From: CAJOLV01 sp045631885
GTDB lineage: Bacteria > Bacillota_I > Bacilli_A > RFN20 > CAG-826
Assembly: GCA_045631885.1 (NCBI GenBank)
Contig: JAZQVN010000017.1
Coordinates: 1-6,084 of the forward strand
Reading direction: 5' to 3'
Length of the DNA: 6,084 bases
Position 1 is the first letter of the stretch. Each line of letters begins with the position of its first letter. This document shows positions 1 to 6,084 of the stretch, in pieces. The notes under the pieces were generated by a model. The model was not told the DNA's origin. It worked only from the letters and a program-made list of their open reading frames with translations, and searched no databases. The translations under genes were made by a program, and so were the position numbers.

Positions 1-41
1 TAGTAATTAAAGGAAATAAGATGACTAATAAACCATATTTC

Positions 42-704
42 TTATTCATTTTTATCCCCATTATCCTTACTTAATCCTAATTTATTAAGCGCGATTTTTT
101 TCTTTTCTTTCAAGACTTTTTTAAATTCTTCATAACGAAGAGATTGATATTCGCTGAACTTCTTGATTTTCAAGCCTAAATGTAAAGAATAAGCAAAATC
201 AACAACAATCATTCCAATGACCACACCAACAAAATAGGTATAAATGAGATTTTCACTTATCCAAGATATCCCTTCCACAAGTAAAGGATTTAAAAAGAAA
301 TAATATAAAGAGCCCACCACTAACCAAATTAATGAATATAAAGGACAAATGACCCCTAAAACATTTCCCCATTGATTAGAATAATCCCATAATTTAATCT
401 TTAATCCTTTAATAAATATTAAACCAGCGATAAATTCAATCAATGTCATCATCACTCCGATAATTAAAATCTTAGTAATGATATTTAAAACTTGGTTTTC
501 AATTGGTAAAGGAATATTACTCACTCCATATAAAATGACTACCCCTGTTCCATAAATCGGTAAATATGGTCCACACAAAAACCCCGGATTCATCCATTTC
601 TTTTGGCTGACGAATCGACGATAGAGTACTTCAATACCATATCCAATGACTGAACCAATGACAAACAGCGTAGAAATAATCACTAAATATTTCATATTTG
701 TCAT
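42..704 (-). CDS. CmpB-like membrane protein (putative ABC-transporter type IV family)
   Basis: A 220-residue integral membrane protein that resembles the CmpB / putative ABC-transporter type IV family (formerly DUF1113), recognised by pattern only. Family-like signatures are a first helix ending in GS..GYGIE..YRR (residues 17-30), NPGFLCGPYLPIYG (39-52), a helix with LIEFIAG (88-94), and WDYSNQWGN followed by ICPLYS (106-124). Hydrophobic segments lie near 6-24, 46-62, 74-98, 114-137 and 153-173, so about five helices, followed by a lysine-rich cytoplasmic-type tail (179-220). Length is normal for the family, whose substrate and function are not established; no ATPase partner is visible here. 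The ATG at 704 has a weak purine-rich site (AAAAGAG) four bases upstream; Met4 at 695 is a possible alternative start. One 60-base line (301-360) is about 32% GC, against about 45% in a line of rpoC (2161-2220). It follows the rpoC terminator on the same strand. Family call fairly sure, function unknown. Confidence 0.8.
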   Translation of the reverse strand: MTNMKYLVIISTLFVIGSVIGYGIEVLYRRFVSQKKWMNPGFLCGPYLPIYGTGVVILYGVSNIPLPIENQVLNIITKILIIGVMMTLIEFIAGLIFIKGLKIKLWDYSNQWGNVLGVICPLYSLIWLVVGSLYYFFLNPLLVEGISWISENLIYTYFVGVVIGMIVVDFAYSLHLGLKIKKFSEYQSLRYEEFKKVLKEKKKIALNKLGLSKDNGDKNE

Positions 705-712
705 TTTACTCT

Positions 713-741
713 TTTATAGATATAAAAACCACCCTAGTTAA
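713..741 (-). promoter_or_regulatory. Possible sigma-A promoter for the CmpB-like gene, overlapping the terminator
   Basis: On the minus strand TTAACT (741-736; 4 of 6 matches to TTGACA) is followed after 17 bases by TATAAA (718-713; 5 of 6 to TATAAT). The gene behind a terminator needs some source of transcripts, and only 66 bases separate the rpoC stop from its start codon. A start site about seven bases beyond TATAAA would fall at or next to the ATG, giving an almost leaderless mRNA, which argues against it. Such matches are common by chance in A+T-rich DNA; readthrough of the terminator or a promoter inside rpoC are alternatives. Confidence 0.22.
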
Positions 742-753
742 TACTAAGGTGGT
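721..753 (-). terminator. Rho-independent terminator of the rpoB-rpoC operon
   Basis: Read on the minus strand, ACCACCTTAGT (753-743), a four-base loop ATTA (742-739) and ACTAGGGTGGT (738-728) form an 11-bp hairpin, and bases 728-721 give UUUUUAUA. The one imperfect pair (A747 with C734 on the plus strand) becomes a G-U wobble only in minus-strand RNA, which favours termination of rpoC transcription over the opposite direction. It begins 17 bases after the rpoC stop codon, the expected place for an operon end. Confidence 0.9.
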
Positions 754-770
754 ATTAGATGATTTAATGA

Positions 771-3700
771 TTATTCGTCTTTATTTTGACGTTCAATCTT
801 TTCATTGATGGCTTTAAGGGCTCTATCGTGTTCTTCAACATAACGATCAGAGACTTCTTTCATTGTTTCTTCAACGGAGAAGTTCTCTAAATCAGCGTTT
901 TCAAGCTCATCACTTCTAAGTCCACGACCCGCAGGGATAAGGTGTCCTGTGATGACGTTTTCTTTTAAACCATGTAAGTAATCTGTCTTACCTTTGATAG
1001 CAGCATCTGTAAGGACTCTTGTTGTTTCTTGGAAGGAAGCAGCGGAGAGGAAACTTTCAGTTTCAAGAGCGGCTTTGGTAATGCCGAGAATTAATGGTTG
1101 GAAGACCGCTGGGTGTTTACCTTCTAATAAAGCGGAGGTATTCTTCGCGGTGAATGTATTAACGTTAACACGTGTACCACTTAACATGTCAGTGTCGCCA
1201 GCGTCAATAACGAAGACTTTTCTTAACATTTGTCTCACGATAACTTCAATGTGTTTATCAGAAATGGAGATATCTTGGACGTGATAGACTTTTTGAACTT
1301 CTTTTAAGATGTAGTTTTCTACCGCGGTGACATTGCTCACTTCTAATAATTTCTTTGGAGAAATCGCACCTTCGGTGATCTTGAAGCCTGGGTGATCTTT
1401 ATAATCGCCTTTCTTGACTCTAAGTCTCGCACCGAAGTTAGAGGTATATGTCTTTTCTTCTAAATCATTCTTAACGGTGACAATATAGCAACCGTTCTTT
1501 TCTTCAACTTTGGAGATTGTACCAGGAATTTCACTAATTAAAGCTTCACCTTTTGGATTTCTCGCTTCAAATAATTCTTGAACACGAGGTAAACCTTGTG
1601 TGATATCGCTACCAGCAACACCACCGGTGTGGAATGTTCTCATGGTTAATTGAGTACCTGGTTCACCAATTGATTGAGCGGCCATAATACCAACGGCTTC
1701 GCCGAGTTCGACTTTACGACCAGTGGCTAAGTTACGGCCATAACAATGGACACAGACGCCATCTTTAGTTTCACAACCGAATAAGCTTCTGATTTCCACT
1801 TCTTTAATGCCGGCTTTTGTGACGGCTCTCGCTTGTTCTTCGTTAATCATTGTGTTGCCTCTACAGATGATTTCACCAGTATTTGGATCAACGATATCTC
1901 TTAAGGCATAACGACCGACTAAACGATCTTCTAATTTAACGATGACAGCGTTTCTTGATGTATCAACGATTTCTTTGACGACAAAGCCATGGTCTGTACC
2001 ACAGTCTTCTTCTCTCACGATAACGTCTTGAGAAACGTCGACTAATCTTCTTGTTAAGTAACCAGAGTCAGCGGTCTTTAAGGCTGTATCAGCACCACCC
2101 TTACGAGCGCCGTGGGTGGCGATAAAGAATTCAGACACGCTCATACCTTCACGGAAGCAGGATTTAACAGGTAATTCAACTGTTTCACCAGTTGTGGAAC
2201 CCATCAAGCCTCTCATGCCGGCTAATTGTAAGATGTTGGAGATGTTACCACGAGCACCAGAATCAGACATCATGAAGATTGGGTTACGGACATCTTGAGA
2301 GAATTGTGCGGATAATTTTTCTTGCACTTCGTCTTTGACGCCATTCCAAACTGTAATGACTTGTTTATATCTTTCTTCGTTGGTGAGCATACCTAACTCA
2401 TACATTTCTCTGAGTTCGGCGACTTTTTCATCACCTCTGGCCAAGATTTCTTCTTTACCAGTAACCATGTGGATATCATCTAAGGAGATGGTTAATCCAG
2501 CGATTGTGGAATAATGGAAGCCTTGGTCTTTGATTTTATCAAGAACAGCACTTGTTTTGCTGATACCTTGACGATCATATCTTTGGAAGATTTCATTAAT
2601 AATCTTACCTAAATCTTTCTTCTTGAATGGGGAACGTAATGGCATAGAGGCGATTAAGGCTCTGATGTCTGCTCCTTTAGGAGCAAAGAAGGAAGCAATC
2701 AAGTCTTTATTGCCATCTAAATTCTTGCCACTGACTTCGTTTAAATATGGGAAGTCGGTTGGGAAGATAAGGTTGAAGATGACTTTACCGACAGAAGTAA
2801 TTAAGTAGGACTTATTTTGTTCTTCGGTGAAATCTTTCTTAATTAACGCACCACCTAAAATAGCGATACGGTTATGTAAATGGATTTGTTTTGTTTGATA
2901 AGCGAGTAAGACATCATCAACGCTTCTGAAGACTTTGCCTTCACTTGCCGCGTATAATTCATATCTTTCAGCTTCTTCGACATCATCCATTTCTCTTAAT
3001 CTCTTCGCTCTCGCTAAGAAATCATCTTTAGTTTCTTCTAAGGTCAAGTAGTAGTTACCAATAACCATGTCTTGAGATGGAGTAACGATTGGTTTACCAT
3101 CTTTTGGACCTAAGATGTTGTTACTAGCAAGCATTAAGTGTAATGCTTCTTCTTGAGCGGCTTTGCTTAATGGAACGTGAACCGCCATTTGGTCACCATC
3201 GAAGTCGGCGTTGAAACCGGTACAAACTAATGGGTGTAAACGGATGGCTCTACCATCAACAAGGATAGGTTGGAAAGCTTGGATACCAAGTCTATGTAAT
3301 GTTGGAGCACGGTTTAATAAAACTGGGTGTTTGTCGATGATTTCTTCAACGATATCAAAGACGACATTATCATAACGGTCAATAATCTTATCCGCTTGTT
3401 TATGAGCGCTCGCTAAACCTCTCTTTAAGAGTTCGCACGCGATAAATGGACGGAGTAATTGAATGGCCATTTCTCTTGGTAAACCACATTGATACATCTT
3501 TAAAAATGGACCAACGGCGATAACAGAACGACCAGAGTAGTCGACACGTTTACCTAATAAGTTTTGTCTAAATCTACCTTGTTTACCCTTTAAGGCTGAG
3601 GATAAGCTCTTAAGAGCTCTTCCACCAGGACCTTGAACAGGTTTATTTCTTCTGCCGTTATCAATGAGAGCGTCGACTGCTTCTTGAAGCATACGTTTCT

Positions 3701-4697
3701 CGTTCATTAAGATAACGTCTGGAGAATTCATATCGATTAATTTCTTTAAACGATTATTTCTAGAAATAACTCTTCTATATAAATCGTTTAAGTCAGAGGT
3801 AGCAAATCTACCACCATCGAGAGCTAACATAGGACGTAAATCTGGTGGGATGACTGGAATGACATCTAAGACCATCCATTCAGGTTTATTCTTGCTAGTT
3901 CTGAAAGCTTCGATAACTTCTAATCTCTTAGTTAATTTCGCTCTAGATAAAGCGGATGTTTCTTTCATCTTGGCAGCGATATCTTCTGCTTCTTTATCTA
4001 AATCGACTTCTTGGAGTAAGCGCTTAATGGCAGCAGCACCCCAATCAAATTCGGAACCCAAATATTTGTGGACGAATCTGGCATTAGATGTGAAGTCAAA
4101 GACTTCAGCGTGGTTTTCTAATCTCGCGATTAAATCTTCACACTTGTTCCAATCATCACTGCCTGGAACTAAACCTAAATCATCAGCGCGTTCTTGAATT
4201 TCTCTTAAGATAGGAATGAATACTTCACGACCATTTCTTTCGTTGATGAATTCACGATAGCTTAATAATCTAGTGTTGCCTGGTTTTAAACAAATATGGG
4301 CAGCGTAATAAACGACTTCTTCTAAGTGTTTAGGAGAGACGTCTAATAATAAGCCAATACGGCTTGGAATACCTTTTAAATACCAGATGTGTGTACATGG
4401 TGCGGCGAGTTCAATGTGACCCATTCTTTCTCTTCTAACTTCTTTAGAAGTGACTTCGACACCACATTTTTCACAAACGATACCGGCAAATCTAATTTTC
4501 TTATATTTACCGCAATGGCATTCATAATCTTTCGCAGGACCAAAAATCTTTTCGCAATATAAACCTTGCATTTCTGGTTTTTGGCTACGATAGTTAATGG
4601 TTTCTGGTTTTAATACTTCACCATGGCTCCAGCTACGGATCTTTTCTGGTGAGGCTAAAGCGACTTGGATCGCTGTTAATCTTTTAACATCAAACAT
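771..4697 (-). CDS. rpoC: DNA-directed RNA polymerase subunit beta'
   Basis: The beta' subunit, which carries the Mg-binding catalytic loop and half of the clamp of cytoplasmic RNA polymerase. The N-terminal zinc ribbon has C60, C62, C75 and C78, followed by RRERMGHIELAAP. The switch-2/rudder region is near 374-393 (RFRQNLLGKRVDYSGR). The metal-binding NADFDGD is at 496-502 (D498, D500, D502). The second zinc site is C899, C975, C982 and C985. The bridge helix lies near 854-890, and the trigger loop contains M1019, R1020 and H1023 with no large insert. The C-terminal ITKAALETESFLSAASFQETTRVL-type region (from 1206) and GLKENVITG complete the core. At 1308 residues it is about 100 longer than Bacillus RpoC, mostly through extra sequence near 143-224 and 556-592 and a charged tail from 1261. 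The start gives the usual beta' N-terminus (ASPEKIRSWS) and has a strong ribosome binding site. It lies 17 bases after rpoB and is co-transcribed with it. No frame break seen. Confidence 0.99.
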   Translation of the reverse strand: MFDVKRLTAIQVALASPEKIRSWSHGEVLKPETINYRSQKPEMQGLYCEKIFGPAKDYECHCGKYKKIRFAGIVCEKCGVEVTSKEVRRERMGHIELAAPCTHIWYLKGIPSRIGLLLDVSPKHLEEVVYYAAHICLKPGNTRLLSYREFINERNGREVFIPILREIQERADDLGLVPGSDDWNKCEDLIARLENHAEVFDFTSNARFVHKYLGSEFDWGAAAIKRLLQEVDLDKEAEDIAAKMKETSALSRAKLTKRLEVIEAFRTSKNKPEWMVLDVIPVIPPDLRPMLALDGGRFATSDLNDLYRRVISRNNRLKKLIDMNSPDVILMNEKRMLQEAVDALIDNGRRNKPVQGPGGRALKSLSSALKGKQGRFRQNLLGKRVDYSGRSVIAVGPFLKMYQCGLPREMAIQLLRPFIACELLKRGLASAHKQADKIIDRYDNVVFDIVEEIIDKHPVLLNRAPTLHRLGIQAFQPILVDGRAIRLHPLVCTGFNADFDGDQMAVHVPLSKAAQEEALHLMLASNNILGPKDGKPIVTPSQDMVIGNYYLTLEETKDDFLARAKRLREMDDVEEAERYELYAASEGKVFRSVDDVLLAYQTKQIHLHNRIAILGGALIKKDFTEEQNKSYLITSVGKVIFNLIFPTDFPYLNEVSGKNLDGNKDLIASFFAPKGADIRALIASMPLRSPFKKKDLGKIINEIFQRYDRQGISKTSAVLDKIKDQGFHYSTIAGLTISLDDIHMVTGKEEILARGDEKVAELREMYELGMLTNEERYKQVITVWNGVKDEVQEKLSAQFSQDVRNPIFMMSDSGARGNISNILQLAGMRGLMGSTTGETVELPVKSCFREGMSVSEFFIATHGARKGGADTALKTADSGYLTRRLVDVSQDVIVREEDCGTDHGFVVKEIVDTSRNAVIVKLEDRLVGRYALRDIVDPNTGEIICRGNTMINEEQARAVTKAGIKEVEIRSLFGCETKDGVCVHCYGRNLATGRKVELGEAVGIMAAQSIGEPGTQLTMRTFHTGGVAGSDITQGLPRVQELFEARNPKGEALISEIPGTISKVEEKNGCYIVTVKNDLEEKTYTSNFGARLRVKKGDYKDHPGFKITEGAISPKKLLEVSNVTAVENYILKEVQKVYHVQDISISDKHIEVIVRQMLRKVFVIDAGDTDMLSGTRVNVNTFTAKNTSALLEGKHPAVFQPLILGITKAALETESFLSAASFQETTRVLTDAAIKGKTDYLHGLKENVITGHLIPAGRGLRSDELENADLENFSVEETMKEVSDRYVEEHDRALKAINEKIERQNKDE

Positions 4698-4706
4698 AAT
4701 TCACTT

Positions 4707-4714
4707 CTCCTCCC
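4707..4714 (-). promoter_or_regulatory. Ribosome binding site of rpoC
   Basis: GGGAGGAG begins immediately after the rpoB TAA stop (4717-4715) and its AGGAG core ends nine bases before the rpoC ATG. It fixes the rpoC start, and its contact with the upstream stop codon suggests that ribosomes ending rpoB can re-initiate on rpoC, keeping the subunits in step. The coupling is inference. Confidence 0.85.
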
Positions 4715-6084
4715 TTAATCATTTGATCCGCCAGTATGAGGTACCATGCTGGTTTCTTCTTGATCCACGACTGATTGTTCAGTGGCGGCGCCTTCGCCCA
4801 TTAAGTTACGGATAGAAGAATTAATCTTTCTTTCTTCTTTTTCCGCTTCTTTTGCAAGAGCATCCATATCAATTGGATTGCCTTCTTGGTCTAATAAGTC
4901 GACATCCATGGATAAGGCTTGTAATTCTTTAACGAGAACTTTGAAGGCTTCTGGAATACCTGGTTTTGGTAATTGTTGACCTTTAATAATCGCTTCGTAG
5001 GTCTTTCTACGACCGACTCTATCATCGGATTTAACAGTGATGATTTCTTGTAAAACGTGGGCGGCGCCATAAGCTTCAAGAGCCCAGACTTCCATTTCAC
5101 CAAATCTTTGACCACCATTTTGGGCTTTACCACCTAAAGGTTGTTGTGTGACTAATGAATATGGACCTGTCGCACGAGCGTGTAACTTATCATCAACCAT
5201 GTGCACTAATTTAATCATGTACATGCATCCGACGGTAATTCTTTCGTCAAATCTTTCACCGGTTGTGCCATCGTATAAGACGGTTTTACCGTCTTTTGCC
5301 ACTTTAGCTTTCTCCATCATATCGAAGATTTCTTCGTTAGTGATACCATCGAAAACTGGGGTAGCAATCTTATAACCGAGTTTCTTTAAAGCCCAGCCTA
5401 AGTGAACTTCTAAGATTTGACCGATATTCATACGAGATGGAACACCTAATGGGTTGAGCATGATGTCAACTGGGGTGCCATCTGGTAAGAATGGCATATC
5501 GCATTCTGGTAAGATACGGGAAATAACACCCTTATTACCATGACGTCCGGACATCTTATCACCTTCGGAGATCTTTCTCTTTTGGACGATATAGACTCTG
5601 ACGACTTCGTTAACTCCTGGAGGGAGTTCAACATCTTTATTTTTGCCTTCACGTTTGAAGACTTTGACGTCTAAAACGATACCGGCACCACCATGTGGGA
5701 CTCTTAATGAGGCATCTTTACCTTCATTGGTCTTCTCACCAAAGATGGCCATTAATAATTTTTCTTCTGGGGTTGGTTCAGTGACACCACGAGGAGTGAC
5801 TTTACCAACTAAGATGTCGCCTTCTTTAACTTCTGTACCTGGAACAACGATACCTCTTTCATCGAGGTGAGCCTTTGCTTCAGTAGAAACGTTAGGGACA
5901 TCAGCTGTGATTTCTTCATCACCTAGTTTTGGAATACTTCTACATTCTAATTCATATTTTTCAATATGAACTGATGTATAAACATCGTCCATAACTAACT
6001 TTTCATTCATGATAACGGCATCTTCATAGTTGTAACGTCGGGGTGTCATGAAACCAACACGTACGTTACGTCCTAATGCTAATT
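4715..6084 (-). CDS. rpoB: DNA-directed RNA polymerase subunit beta, C-terminal part (5' end outside window)
   Basis: The C-terminal part of the beta subunit. The frame is open to the right edge: eleven residues (LALGRNVRVGF) precede the Met at 6049, so that Met is internal and not a start. Numbering from it, E9-D10 (in YNYEDA) match the acidic pair E813/D814 of the E. coli subunit, and K165 and K173 in GDKMSGRHGNKG match the active-site lysines K1065/K1073. LNPLGVPSRMNIGQ (198-211) and the switch-3/clamp segment from LHARATGPYSLV through GEMEVWALEAYGAA (289-330) are intact. The large insert that E. coli carries between DVKVF and the lysine motif is missing, as in Bacillota. An acidic, low-complexity tail (about 395-444) ends the protein. 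The rifampicin-resistance region is outside the window. The WxG normally before YNYEDA is replaced by P3-R4-R5. It is upstream partner of rpoC in the same operon. Confidence 0.98.
   Translation of the reverse strand, partial: LALGRNVRVGFMTPRRYNYEDAVIMNEKLVMDDVYTSVHIEKYELECRSIPKLGDEEITADVPNVSTEAKAHLDERGIVVPGTEVKEGDILVGKVTPRGVTEPTPEEKLLMAIFGEKTNEGKDASLRVPHGGAGIVLDVKVFKREGKNKDVELPPGVNEVVRVYIVQKRKISEGDKMSGRHGNKGVISRILPECDMPFLPDGTPVDIMLNPLGVPSRMNIGQILEVHLGWALKKLGYKIATPVFDGITNEEIFDMMEKAKVAKDGKTVLYDGTTGERFDERITVGCMYMIKLVHMVDDKLHARATGPYSLVTQQPLGGKAQNGGQRFGEMEVWALEAYGAAHVLQEIITVKSDDRVGRRKTYEAIIKGQQLPKPGIPEAFKVLVKELQALSMDVDLLDQEGNPIDMDALAKEAEKEERKINSSIRNLMGEGAATEQSVVDQEETSMVPHTGGSND

Noticed and set aside
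12..46. Small inverted repeat AATAAG / CTTATT near the left edge as a terminator
   Set aside because: Only six base pairs, A+T-rich, a 20-base loop and no following U-tract on the minus strand.
21..74. Plus-strand 17-codon reading frame starting ATG at 21, preceded by AGGAAA
   Set aside because: It overlaps the 3' end of the membrane-protein gene on the opposite strand and is very short; the ribosome-site match is expected by chance in purine-rich DNA.
3850..4197. Plus-strand open frame of 115 codons inside rpoC
   Set aside because: It is antisense to well conserved rpoC sequence, has no family resemblance, and such mirror frames are common opposite highly biased coding sequence.
4715..6049. 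rpoB as a complete 444-residue gene starting at 6049
   Set aside because: The frame continues upstream with LALGRNVRVGF, which matches the conserved sequence before this point in beta subunits, so it is a gene cut by the window edge and not a split or truncated rpoB.

Overview
The window looks like a piece of a low-GC Bacillota (Firmicutes/Mollicutes-like) chromosome. It carries the end of the RNA polymerase rpoB-rpoC operon and one membrane-protein gene, all on the minus strand. RpoB lacks the large lineage-specific inserts of the proteobacterial protein, and RpoC has no insert in its trigger loop; both points fit Bacillota. The sequence is A+T-rich, Shine-Dalgarno sites are of the AGGAGG type, and all three stop codons are TAA. 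Tryptophan is read from TGG and no in-frame TGA interrupts the genes, so nothing here calls for the mycoplasma code, although it cannot be excluded. RpoC length (1308 aa against about 1200 in Bacillus) and the RpoB KAQNGGQRFGEM variant point to Mollicutes, Erysipelotrichia or uncultured relatives. Genus cannot be assigned.

Layout in transcription order, from the right edge leftwards. Bases 6084-4715 hold the C-terminal part of rpoB, whose 5' end lies outside the window. After a 17-base gap containing a strong ribosome binding site comes complete rpoC (4697-771). A rho-independent terminator at 753-721 closes the operon. Directly after it, on the same strand, is a complete gene (704-42) for a five-helix membrane protein of the CmpB / putative ABC-transporter type IV family. 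The last 41 bases at the left edge hold nothing I can support.

The beta and beta' subunits together form the two-Mg catalytic centre, clamp and secondary channel of RNA polymerase, and their linked translation fits that stoichiometry. The membrane gene has no evident functional link to them and is separated by the terminator.

I see no mobile element, CRISPR array, RNA gene or novel multi-gene system. The points worth a second look are unusual residues at normally conserved positions next to the polymerase active centre (RpoB W-x-G replaced by P-R-R; a double glycine in the RpoC bridge helix), two RpoC insertions, and a possible promoter overlapping the operon terminator.
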